From assembly GCF_019219825.1 (NCBI RefSeq), contig NZ_JAHUXH010000015.1, positions 62,001 to 126,000 on the forward strand: a stretch of DNA of 64,000 bases. The letters run 5' to 3'. Made by a program: the position numbers and the translations under genes. The notes under the pieces are model-generated. The model was not told the DNA's origin. It made no database searches and was given only the letters and a program-made list of their open reading frames with translations. Positions 42,186-51,300 of this stretch are shown here, piece by piece. Position 1 is the stretch's first letter, and every line of letters begins with the position of its first letter. This DNA comes from Streptomyces sp. TRM70350. GTDB taxonomy: Bacteria > Actinomycetota > Actinomycetes > Streptomycetales > Streptomycetaceae.

Positions 42186-43598
42186 TCACGCGGACCGGGG
42201 ATCGGATTCGGCGGCGCCGGCGGTGCGCGGCTCGTGCCGCACCACCAGGAACGCGGCGACGCAGGACAGTACGGCCAGAACGGTGGCGGTGGTCATGGCG
42301 GTTCCGAAGCGCCTGCCCGTCTCGCCGAGGGCGATGCCCACCAGCGCCAGTCCGACGGCGCCGCCGAGCTGCTGGCTGGAGTTGACCAGCGAGGCGATCA
42401 CACCGGAGGTCCGCTCGTCCGCGCCGTGAGTGGCGGCGGTGGCGGAAGAGGGCAGCCCCGCGCCGATGCCCGTGGCGAACAGCAGGATGCCGGGCAGCAG
42501 CCCCACGTAACCGAGGTCGCCGGCCTGGGCCCAGGCGAGCATCAGCGCGCCCGCCGCGGTGCTGACGCAGGCGCCCGTCAGCACCCGGCCCGCGCTGTAC
42601 CGCACGGTGGCCCTCTCGCCGAGTTTGACGCCGGTCAGCGAGCCGAGCGCGAACGGCACGTAGGCCAGGCCCGCGGTCAGCGGCTCGTACCCCAGGCCGT
42701 TCTGCAGGTACAGCGTCAGCACCAGGAAGCCCTGGAACATCGCGGCGCACAGCAGCACCGCCGCCAGCAGCGCCCGGGACCGGACCGGCCCGGCGAACAC
42801 CCCCTTGGCGACGAGGGGGTCGGCGGAGCGGCGCTGGTCGACGACGAAACCGGCCAGCAACAGCAGCGCCAGCACCGCGGCGATCGCCGTCGCCGCCGGG
42901 TTCTCCTCGCCCTCCACCGACAGCAGGGCGTAGACGAGGAGGGACAGGCCGCCGGTGAGCAGTGTGGCGCCGCGCCAGTTCAGCGGCTGGTCGGCGCCGC
43001 CCGGATGGACGCCGCGGACCAGCCGGGGCAGCAGGAGCAGGGCCACAGCGGCGATCGGCAGGTTGATGAAGAACACCCAGCGCCAGGAGGCGTAGCCGGT
43101 GATGACGCCGGAGAGGATCAGACCGGCCAGGGCTCCCACGATCGCGGTCGCCCCCCACAGCGCGAACGCCCGGGCCCGCGCAGCTGGTTCGGTGAACACC
43201 AGGGTCATCAGACCGAGTACGGCGGGGGCGACCAGCGCGGCGCCGAGGCCCTGCAGCGCGCGGGCGCCGATCAGCTGCCAGGGCTCCACGGCCAGACCGC
43301 AGGCCAGCGAGGCCAGGGCGAAGATCGAGGTGCCGACGGAGAAGGTCCGCACCAGGCTGTAGCGGTCGCCGAGCCGCCCGCCCAGGATCAGGAAGCCGCC
43401 GAAGGTCAGCATGTAGACGTTGATGACCCAGACGATGGACGAGGGGGAGAAGTCCAGTTCCCGCTGGATGGTCGGCAGGGCGATGTTGACGACGTTGTCG
43501 TCCATGGTGAGTAAGAGCTGGGTCACACACAGGATGGCCAGGACGGCCTGCGGGTGCGAGGTGCCCGTGTCCTGCGCTGTCGAGGGCGCGCTCTGCAT
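42186..43598 (-). CDS. MFS drug exporter, DHA2 (14-helix) type
   Basis: 470 aa. LAILCVTQLLLTMDDNVVNIALP is the motif-D-like first helix of EmrB/QacA transporters, followed by GRLGDRYSLVRTF (motif A), LIGARALQGLGAALVAPAVLGL and WRWVFFINLPI (typical of DHA2). About 14 hydrophobic segments. Proton-driven export of the cluster's product is the obvious role. The ATG at 43598 has AGAGGA some distance upstream. Probably transcribed with the ABC-F gene. Confidence 0.92.
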   Translation of the reverse strand: MQSAPSTAQDTGTSHPQAVLAILCVTQLLLTMDDNVVNIALPTIQRELDFSPSSIVWVINVYMLTFGGFLILGGRLGDRYSLVRTFSVGTSIFALASLACGLAVEPWQLIGARALQGLGAALVAPAVLGLMTLVFTEPAARARAFALWGATAIVGALAGLILSGVITGYASWRWVFFINLPIAAVALLLLPRLVRGVHPGGADQPLNWRGATLLTGGLSLLVYALLSVEGEENPAATAIAAVLALLLLAGFVVDQRRSADPLVAKGVFAGPVRSRALLAAVLLCAAMFQGFLVLTLYLQNGLGYEPLTAGLAYVPFALGSLTGVKLGERATVRYSAGRVLTGACVSTAAGALMLAWAQAGDLGYVGLLPGILLFATGIGAGLPSSATAATHGADERTSGVIASLVNSSQQLGGAVGLALVGIALGETGRRFGTAMTTATVLAVLSCVAAFLVVRHEPRTAGAAESDPRSA

Positions 43599-43962
43599 CG
43601 GTGGGTGGGGTCCTCTCGGGTACGAAGTCGACGGCGCACCGCGTCAGGCGCGGAGGGTGAACCGCGACAGGGCGGTCACGCTGATCTGCGCGCGGTCGTC
43701 CCCCCGAAGGACCCCGGCGCGGAAAGAGGCACCCGTCGCGTGGGGCACGGGGCCACGGACACCGGCGGTGGGGGAACAGGGATGCGGGGGCGCCCACCCC
43801 CGCCCGGAGCCCGGACTCCGCTCCGTCCGGCGGCGGCACAGGCCTGGCGCGCGGCTGACGGAACGGGCATGAGTGCGGGCGCTCGCTTCGCTGGGGGTCG
43901 ACTGCACGGTGGTCGCCGCGATGGCGCGCGCTGGCGCCTGGGCGACGAGCGATGACAGTGTT
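43599..43962. other. Spacer between biosynthetic and resistance genes
   Basis: 364 bp without a convincing gene. It holds a GC-rich hairpin (43784-43803) and presumably a promoter for the exporter/ABC-F pair, which I could not pin down. Confidence 0.4.
43784..43803 (-). terminator. Hairpin downstream of the stand-alone adenylation gene
   Basis: GCGGGGG (43784-43790), six-base loop, CCCCCGC (43797-43803). No T-run; it could end the long biosynthetic transcript and separate it from the exporter genes. Confidence 0.4.
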
Positions 43963-46515
43963 TCACAGCGCTTCCTGACAGGCCCAGTCGATTTCGGCGG
44001 CGGGGGAGGGAATCGGACACGCGGAACGATCGGCCGACCCGTCGGGGTCGTGCGGGTCGGCCGGGGTCCGCGCCAGGCGGGCGTGGTCGATCTTGCCGTT
44101 GGCGGTGACGGGCAGGGCATCGGTGAGGGCGATGTGGTGCGGCACCATGTAGGCGGGCAGGGACCGCTCGAGCGCGCCTTTCAGCTCCTCCCGTACGGTG
44201 TCCGCGTCGCGCAGCAGCGCCTGCGGGGTCAGGGCCGCGTGCGCCAGCAGCTGCGGCCGGCCGTCGGGTCCCCGGGTGATCGAGGCGACCGCGCGGCGGA
44301 CGTCCGGGAGCCGGTCGAGGACCGACTCGATCTCGCCCAGCTCGATCCGGTGCCCCCTGATCTTCACCTGCCGGTCCCGGCGCCCCAGGAACTCGATGGT
44401 GCCGTCCGTGCGCCACATGCCCAAGTCGCCGGTGCGGTAGACCCGTTCACGCAGGACGGGGTGGACGGGGAACCGGGCGGCCGTCTGCTCGTCGTCGCCG
44501 GCGTAGCCGCGGGCCAGGCCCCGGCCGGCGATGTGCAGTTCGCCCGCCCGCCCCACCGGCTGCGGGCGGCCCTCGTCGTCGAGGACGTGGAAGAACTGCT
44601 CGCGCAGCGGACGCCCGTAGGGGATGCTGCGCCACTCCGGCGGTACCTCGCCGACCGGGTGGCAGATCGACCAGATCGCCGCCTCGGTGGCGCCGCCCGC
44701 CGAGATCACCTCGACGTCCGGCACCAGGGCGCGCAGCCGGTCGGGCAGCGTCACGGGGATCCAGTCGCCCGACAGCAGCACCCGGCGCAGCGGGGCCAGT
44801 TGCCGGGCCGCGGACCCGGGGTCGGCCTCGGCCAGGTCCAGCACCATCTGCATCAGGGCGGGAGCGGTGTTCCACAGGGTGACGCGATGCCGCTCGACGA
44901 GGTCCATCCAGTGCTGCGGGTCGCGCTCACCGTCCGGGTCCGGCAGGACGAGTGCGCCGCCCGCGCCGAGCACTCCGAAGATGTCGTAGACGGACAGGTC
45001 GAAGCCGAGCGCCGACAGACCGAGCACCCGGTCCGACGGCCCCACGCCGAGCCGGTCGGTGATGTCGTCCACCGTGACGCGGGCCGCCGCATGGTCGACG
45101 ACGACACCCTTCGGCTCGCCCGTCGAGCCGGACGTGAAGATGATGTACGCCGGTGAGTCCGGCGCCGTCCGCGGTGCGGGCTCGCCGGATCCGGGGCCAT
45201 GCCCGGCGTCGCCGAAGAGGGGACCCGCGGCGGCGGTGTCCCCGGTGTCCACCGGGACGCGGGTCACGCCGGCCGGCAGCTCGGCCCGCGCCTCGGCCCC
45301 GGTCGGCGTGTCCGCCGCGACGAGGGCGTGCGCCAGGCCGGAACGGCGGCAGACCGCGGCGATGCGGGAGGCGGGCCAGTCGGGATCCACCGGCACGTAC
45401 ACGGCACCGCACCGGGCCGCCGCGGCGACGGCCACGATCTGGTCGAAGCACTTGGGCAGGGCAACGGCCACCGGGTCGCCCGGCCGCACACCCGCTGCGG
45501 CCAGCCGCCCTGCGAGGACCGCGGCGCGCGCGGCCAGTCCGCCGTGGGTGAGGGCACCCGAGGAGCCGAGCAGCGCCGGCGCGCCCGGGGACCGCCGGGC
45601 CGCAGCGTGCAAGGGGTCGTCCAGCAGGGGCCCGGCGTCCGGGAAGGGACGGGCGAGGAGCGGCTCCTGGAAGGTGAACGTCGGCGCCCAGCCCAGGTCG
45701 ACGCGCCGCCAGACGAGGGGATCCTCCGCGAGAACGGCGAGCAGTGTGCCGTACGCCTCGCCGAGACCGGTCAGGAACGCGGCGTCGGCACCGTCCGATT
45801 CGCGCAGTTCCCACACGGCGACGAGTGCCGGACCGGAGTGGTCGAGCCGGTGCGCGAGGACCGGGGAGGCGAGGGGCGGAGTGCCGGTCTGCTCTGCGGG
45901 GGCCACCGCGAACACCACCCGGGCCGCGCCCGCCGAGGGGTGCAGCGCCTCGGCCGGGGCGTGGGCCACACGGCTCAGCTCACGGGCATAGGCGCCGAGC
46001 CCGGACCAGCGCAGCGGGTCGGGAGCCGGCGCCCGCAGGGTCCGCGTCGGCCGCCCGTCCGCCTCGAGCCGCACCTCCAGCCGCCCGGTGCCGCAGGTCC
46101 AGCGGGCCACGGTCAGCAGGGCAGCGGCGTACAGCACCGTCTCCCGCGTCAGTCCCCACTCCTCGCCGCACGCCGACAGCCGACCCGCCAGGTCGGCACC
46201 GAGCGGCACGAGCCGACGCGGCGGGGACGCGTCCGGGACAGGAGCCGCGCCGGACCGGGCAGGGGCGTCGGCGTCGCGGGCGAGCAGAGCCGCGATCGAG
46301 CGGGCCGAACCGCCGTCGAGCAGCCGGCGCAACGACAGCCCGCCCGCGCCGAGCGTGCGCAGGTGGTGCTGCAGCCGCAGCGCGGAGCGGGCCTCCAGGC
46401 CGAGGGCGGTCAGCGGCTGGTCGGGGTCGACGCTCCGCCGCGGCACGCCGAGGACGGCGGCGACATGGCCGGCCAGTTGCTCGGCCGTGACCGGGGCCTG
46501 CGGGGTGGTGGTCAT
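43963..46515 (-). CDS. Stand-alone NRPS adenylation protein, cysteine-type pocket
   Basis: 850 aa, ATG behind GAGGAG. Residues 10-80 resemble a carrier domain, but the attachment serine is replaced (LGLEARSAL, Ala42). Residues about 100-285 look like a shrunken condensation half without HHxxxDG. Residues about 300-815 are an adenylation domain: IIFTSGSTGEPKG, GFDLSVYDIFG, SAGGATEAAIWS, YRTGDLG, RQVKIRGHRIELGEIE, ANGKID. Pocket residues at the ten-code positions read D506 L507 Y510 N549 L580 S582 A606 I614 W615, one change from the cysteine code DLYNLSLIW. No downstream carrier, so it should load Cys in trans, most likely onto the adenylation-free NRPS of the same operon. Confidence 0.9.
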   Translation of the reverse strand: MTTTPQAPVTAEQLAGHVAAVLGVPRRSVDPDQPLTALGLEARSALRLQHHLRTLGAGGLSLRRLLDGGSARSIAALLARDADAPARSGAAPVPDASPPRRLVPLGADLAGRLSACGEEWGLTRETVLYAAALLTVARWTCGTGRLEVRLEADGRPTRTLRAPAPDPLRWSGLGAYARELSRVAHAPAEALHPSAGAARVVFAVAPAEQTGTPPLASPVLAHRLDHSGPALVAVWELRESDGADAAFLTGLGEAYGTLLAVLAEDPLVWRRVDLGWAPTFTFQEPLLARPFPDAGPLLDDPLHAAARRSPGAPALLGSSGALTHGGLAARAAVLAGRLAAAGVRPGDPVAVALPKCFDQIVAVAAAARCGAVYVPVDPDWPASRIAAVCRRSGLAHALVAADTPTGAEARAELPAGVTRVPVDTGDTAAAGPLFGDAGHGPGSGEPAPRTAPDSPAYIIFTSGSTGEPKGVVVDHAAARVTVDDITDRLGVGPSDRVLGLSALGFDLSVYDIFGVLGAGGALVLPDPDGERDPQHWMDLVERHRVTLWNTAPALMQMVLDLAEADPGSAARQLAPLRRVLLSGDWIPVTLPDRLRALVPDVEVISAGGATEAAIWSICHPVGEVPPEWRSIPYGRPLREQFFHVLDDEGRPQPVGRAGELHIAGRGLARGYAGDDEQTAARFPVHPVLRERVYRTGDLGMWRTDGTIEFLGRRDRQVKIRGHRIELGEIESVLDRLPDVRRAVASITRGPDGRPQLLAHAALTPQALLRDADTVREELKGALERSLPAYMVPHHIALTDALPVTANGKIDHARLARTPADPHDPDGSADRSACPIPSPAAEIDWACQEAL

Positions 46516-46600
46516 GCGGGTCTCCTCGGGGGCGGAGCGGGGCGTGGGTGCGGACGGGAGCCGGCCTGGTAATGGGATGGCTGCTGGGCGGGGCTTCCGG

Positions 46601-47380
46601 TCACCGGCGTGGTTGCCACGCCGTGTCCAGTGCCGCGTGGACGTCCGCGGCGATCCGCGCGGCGGTCTGCGGAAGCTGGGCGGTGAAGTAGAAGTGGTGG
46701 CCGGGGAACAGGCGCAGGCCCTGGAAGGCGGAGGTGCGGTCCGCCCAGCCCGCCAGCCGGGCGGGGGTCACCATCGGATCGTGCGTGCCGCCGAAGACGG
46801 CGAGCGGAACCGGCGGCAGCCGGTCGGCCGCGTCGAACCGCCAGGTCTCGACGATCCGCAGGTCGGCCCTGAGCACCGGCTCCACCAGCGACCACAGCTC
46901 GTCGTCGCGCAGCACCGCCTTCGGCGTGCCGCCCAGCCGGGCGATGACCGCGCGCAGTTCGGCCGAGGGCAGCAGATGGCGCGGCTCCTCACCGGTGCCG
47001 CCGTCCGGCGCCGGGGCGCCGCGCGCGGACAGCCCGAGCCAGCGCGGCAGCCGGAGACCGTCGCGGTCGAGCCGGAGCGTCAGGTCGTGGCAGAGCAGAC
47101 CGCCCATGCTGTGACCGAAGAACGCGAACGGCCGGTCCAGCCACACCAGCAGGTCATCATGGACACGGTCGACCAGCGACCGCGGTTCCACCAGCGGCTC
47201 CTCGTGCGTCAGCCGGCCGCGCCCCGGCGCGTCGACGAGACACACCTCCCAGTCCTCCGGGAGTTCCCGGGCAAGCGCCCGGTACGGCACGTGGGAGCCG
47301 CCCGCGTGGTGGAAGACGAACAGCCGCAGCCGCGGATCGGCCACCGGGCGGCCCTGGAAGACGGTGCTCGTCGCGCTCAC
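46601..47380 (-). CDS. Type II thioesterase
   Basis: 259 aa, GTG start overlapping the acyltransferase gene by 4 bp. Alpha/beta hydrolase: LFVFHHAGGSHVPYRALAREL (N-terminal GGS oxyanion region), GHSMGG with Ser91, and the late GHHFYF histidine. Such editing thioesterases clear wrong or stalled acyl groups from carrier domains. Third from the end of the biosynthetic operon. Confidence 0.92.
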   Translation of the reverse strand: MSATSTVFQGRPVADPRLRLFVFHHAGGSHVPYRALARELPEDWEVCLVDAPGRGRLTHEEPLVEPRSLVDRVHDDLLVWLDRPFAFFGHSMGGLLCHDLTLRLDRDGLRLPRWLGLSARGAPAPDGGTGEEPRHLLPSAELRAVIARLGGTPKAVLRDDELWSLVEPVLRADLRIVETWRFDAADRLPPVPLAVFGGTHDPMVTPARLAGWADRTSAFQGLRLFPGHHFYFTAQLPQTAARIAADVHAALDTAWQPRR

Positions 47381-48315
47381 GGCCGCTCACCTCCCGCCGC
47401 GGCGGCAACCGGCGCGCCACGGCCGCCGGACGACCGCGCCCACGCCTCGCAGATCCGCCGGACCATTCCGGTCAGCACGGTGCCCCCGCCGACCTCCACG
47501 AACCGCGGCGGCGGCCCGTCGCGCCGCTCACCGCCCGGCCCGTGGCTGCGCACCCACTCCACGGACTCCGCCCAGCGCACCGGGTGGTCGACCTGCTCGG
47601 CCAGGGTGTCCGCCAGGTCCTCGTACCGGTGCGGCCGGGCCGTCCGGTTGGAGACGACGGGGAACCGCGGCGGGCGGAACGCCGTACGGCGCAGCAGGGC
47701 GGAGAGTTCCCGGGCGGCCGGGCTCATGTGCGGGGAGTGGAACGGGCCGCTGACCGGCAGCCGGCGGGCCAGGCGGGCGCCGGCGTCCTGGAGGATCAGC
47801 TCCATCATCTCCAGGTCCTCGCGCGGACCGGCCAGCACCAGCTGGTCCGGTGCGTTGAGGTTGGCCAGGTGCACGGAGCCGAACCCGGAGCGGTGCAGCA
47901 GGAAGCGCAGCGCGGTCTCGCGCAGCCCGATCACCACGCTCATGCCGCCACCGGTGATCCGGGCCATGCCGGCCGCGCGGGCCGCGACCAGCTCCAGACC
48001 CTGCGCGAACCCCAGCACCCCTGCCGCCTCCAGGGCGTTGTACTCGCCCAGGCTGTGGCCGAGCGCCAGGTCCGGCGGGCCGTCCCGCTCCACCTCCGCA
48101 CGGTAGGACAGCGCGTTGACGACGTACACGGCGGGCTGGGTGTACCGGGTGTCGTCGAGCTGACCGTCCCGCCCCCCAGTCAGGCAGAGCTCGCGCACCG
48201 AGTAGCCGAGCACGGCGTCGGCTTCCCCGGTCAGGTCCGGATAGCGGTCGAAGAGGTCCTTGCCCATGCCGGGCCGCTGCACGCCCTGCCCGGCGAACAT
48301 GTGGACGGTGGTCAT
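47377..48315 (-). CDS. Malonyl-CoA:ACP acyltransferase acting in trans
   Basis: 312 aa from ATG 48315, overlapping the NRPS stop by 4 bp. FAGQGVQRPGMGKDLF, GHSLGEYNAL (Ser88) and GPFHSPHM (His193/His196) are those of free-standing malonyltransferases of trans-AT PKS lines rather than FabD. The PKS modules in this operon have no AT domain, so this enzyme should load all their ACPs with malonate. It is the strongest single proof that the cluster is of the trans-AT type. Confidence 0.93.
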   Translation of the reverse strand: MTTVHMFAGQGVQRPGMGKDLFDRYPDLTGEADAVLGYSVRELCLTGGRDGQLDDTRYTQPAVYVVNALSYRAEVERDGPPDLALGHSLGEYNALEAAGVLGFAQGLELVAARAAGMARITGGGMSVVIGLRETALRFLLHRSGFGSVHLANLNAPDQLVLAGPREDLEMMELILQDAGARLARRLPVSGPFHSPHMSPAARELSALLRRTAFRPPRFPVVSNRTARPHRYEDLADTLAEQVDHPVRWAESVEWVRSHGPGGERRDGPPPRFVEVGGGTVLTGMVRRICEAWARSSGGRGAPVAAAAGGERP

Positions 48316-51300
48316 GGTGTCTCCGCCTCGGCGTCGGGGTCGGGGGTGCCGCCGCACCGGGCGGCCAGCAGGGCGCCCAGCGCCGCGGCGTGGGCACCGG
48401 ACAGCAGGCTGATGTGGTTGCCGGGAACCTCCTCCACCGTCACGTCCGGACAGTGGTCCTCCCAGCCCAGGGCGGGGCGCGCGTAATACGTGCCGGAGGC
48501 GTCGAAGGAGCTGCCCCGGCCGAAGTCGGTGTCCTCGGCCCGCAGCACCAGCAGTCGCCCGGCGTACGGGCCCGGGCGATAGTCCTCGACCGCGCCCAGT
48601 GTCTCCCGCAGCAGCGCGAAGGGATCAGGTCCGCTGTTGCCCATCCAGTCGGCGACCTGCGCGAGTTCGTCCAGGTACTCCCGCGGCGCGGCGACCGGAG
48701 CCGCCTTCGGATCCGAGGGCGCGCCACGCTCACGGCCGGCACCCTCCCGGCCGCCGCCGGCGGCGCGGCGCTCACGGTCGTAGGCCGCCACCTGCTCCAG
48801 GAAACTGCCGTCGGCCGTGGTGTCGGTGCGCGACCCGGTCGGGGCCGCCGCGTCGAGCAGCACCACCAGGTCCGGGGCGCGTCCCCGGGACCGCAGCAGG
48901 CGGGCCAGTTCGTAGGCGATGACCCCGCCCCCGGAGAACCCCGCCAGGACCAGCCGCTCGCCGGCGGCGGCCGGGGGCAGCGCGTCGGCGTACGTCCGCG
49001 CCAGCTCCTCCACCGTGCGGTGCGGCGGCGGCCCCGGCAGCGCGATGCGTGGATCCTGCACGCCGACCAGCCGCGCCGACCCCGGGAAACGCGCGGCGAG
49101 TTCGCCGTAGCAGGCGACCTGACCACCCGGCGGGGGCAGCAGGTACACCGTCACCGGGTCGGCGTCGCCGTCCGTCTCCCGCAGCGGCACCAGCACGGAC
49201 CGCGACTCGCCGCCGTCCCCGTCGTCACGGCGCCGTTCCAGCAGCTCCGCCAGTTCCCCGGCGGTGGGGTGCCGCAACAGATCGGCGAGCGTCAGACCGG
49301 GCGCGCCGGCCTCCTCCAGCGCCCGCAACAGCCGTACGGACAGCAGTGAGTGGCCGCCCAGGGCGTAGAAGTCGGCGTCCGCCTCGACGCCGGCCACGCC
49401 CAGCACCGCACGGAAGGCGTCCCGCACGGCCCGGCACGCCCACGCCGAGTCCGGCCAGGACACCGTACGGCGGCGCGTGGACCCCGTGCGGGGGCCGACC
49501 CGGGGCAGTGCGGCGTCGGTGACCCCACCCACCAGATCCGCCACCGTCAGGCCCTGCGGATCCTCGGCGAGGCGGCGCAGGCACGTCTCCCACAGCGCGG
49601 CGATCCGGGCGGTGTCCGCGCCCTGGAGCCGCCACGGATCGCGCACGAACTCCGTCACCAGCGCCGACTTCTCACGGTGCGCGAGCGCGGTCACCGCGTA
49701 CGCGGTACGGGCCCCCACGGCGGTGGGGACGCCGACATCGGCGCCGGACGCCGCCAGCCGCTCCCCGACCTCCCGCAGCGCGGCCGGATAGTTCTCCACC
49801 ACCAGCAGGCTGTCGAACAGCGGGCGGCTGCCGGGCAGCCCGGCCCACTCGTGCACCTGACCGGTGCTCACCCACTCCTGGTCCTGCAGGCCCAGCGCCG
49901 CCTCGCGGGCCCGCTCGACGAGGTCGGCGACGGAATCGTCCGGGCCGACGTCCAGGTCGAGCGGGAGCGTGGTGCTGAGCATGCCCGGCATCCGCCGCAC
50001 CCCCTCGGGACCGTCGGCCCGGCCGGACAGCGTCACCCCCAGCCGGGTCCGCGCCCGGCCGCCGCCCCCGGCGCAGCGCCACAGCAGCGCGGCCCACAGC
50101 GCCTGCAGCACGTTGGACTCCGTCGCCGCGTGCTGCGCCGCCCACACCCGTAACCGGTCCATGGTCTCCGCGTCCACCTCGACGCGGACCGGCTCCGGCT
50201 CCCCGCCCGGATCGCGGGACGGTCCCGGCAGACCGGGCAGCACCGCCGCGTCCGCCGCACCGGGCCCGCCGAGCCGACGGGCCCAGAGGGCGCGCGCACC
50301 GTCGGTGTCCCGCTCCGCCAGCCACCGCGCGTGGTCGCGCAGGTCGGGGCGCCGCTCGACGACCGACGCCGGGTCGGTGCCGTCCAGGTACGCCTCGTAC
50401 AACTCCTCCAGCAGCAGCGCGATGCTCCAGCCGTCCAGCAGGGCGTGGTGCAGCGTCAGCAGGATGCGGTGCCCCTCCGGCTCCTCGCGGACCGTGACCC
50501 GCAGCAGCGGCGCCTCACCGGGCGCGAAGCCCCGGTCCCGTTCGGCGCGCACCACCTCCTGCCAGGACGGCACCGGGCTGCCCGGCGTGGCGGTGGCCCG
50601 GGACCAGCTCAGTGCCGGTTCGACGTCCGGCGCGGCGGACAGCAGGGGAGCGGCCCCGTCCGTCACACGGGCGCGTAAGACGGCGTGGCGGCGGAACAGC
50701 ACGCGCCAGGCCCGCTCGAAGCGTCCCCGGTCGAAGGCGCCGCGCCACCACCAGTGGAACTGCTCCACGTGCCGCCCCGGGGACGGTGCGGCAAGCGCCT
50801 CCACGACCGCGCCGTACTGCTGCGGGGTCAACGGCCAGGCACACGGTGGGGCACCGCCGGGGCCGGATTCGGTGGCGGGGGCGACGGAACCTGTCAGGCC
50901 GGCGGCAGGGCCCGTGCCAACGGACGTGTCACGGACGGCGAGTTCGTCGAGGACCGCGCGCAAGTGGCCGGACAGGGCCCGTACGCTGTCAGCGTCCAGG
51001 CCGTCGCTCGGTGACGGCGCCCAGGCCACACCGACCCGCAGCCGCCCCTCCCGTACGACGGAGTACACCTCGGCCGCGTACAGCCGCTCGGCCCGCGCGG
51101 ACCGGTCCTCCGGCGGGGGCGGGGCGGGGGACATCCGGGAGGAGACGACGAGCCGGTCGACCTGACCCAGGTGGTTCACGGAGACCAGCGCGGCGGGCAT
51201 GGCGGCCAGTTCCTCACGCAGCTCCGGGTCCGGCGACAGATGACGGTACGTCAGGAAGCTTGCGCAGTCCGGCCGTGCGGCCAGCGCGGCGCCGACCTCG

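Noticed and set aside
42109-43839. Upstream extension of the ABC-F reading frame to give a 1122-codon protein
   Set aside because: The extension runs antiphase through the MFS gene and is Arg/Pro-rich; the ABC-F protein begins naturally at ATG 42108.
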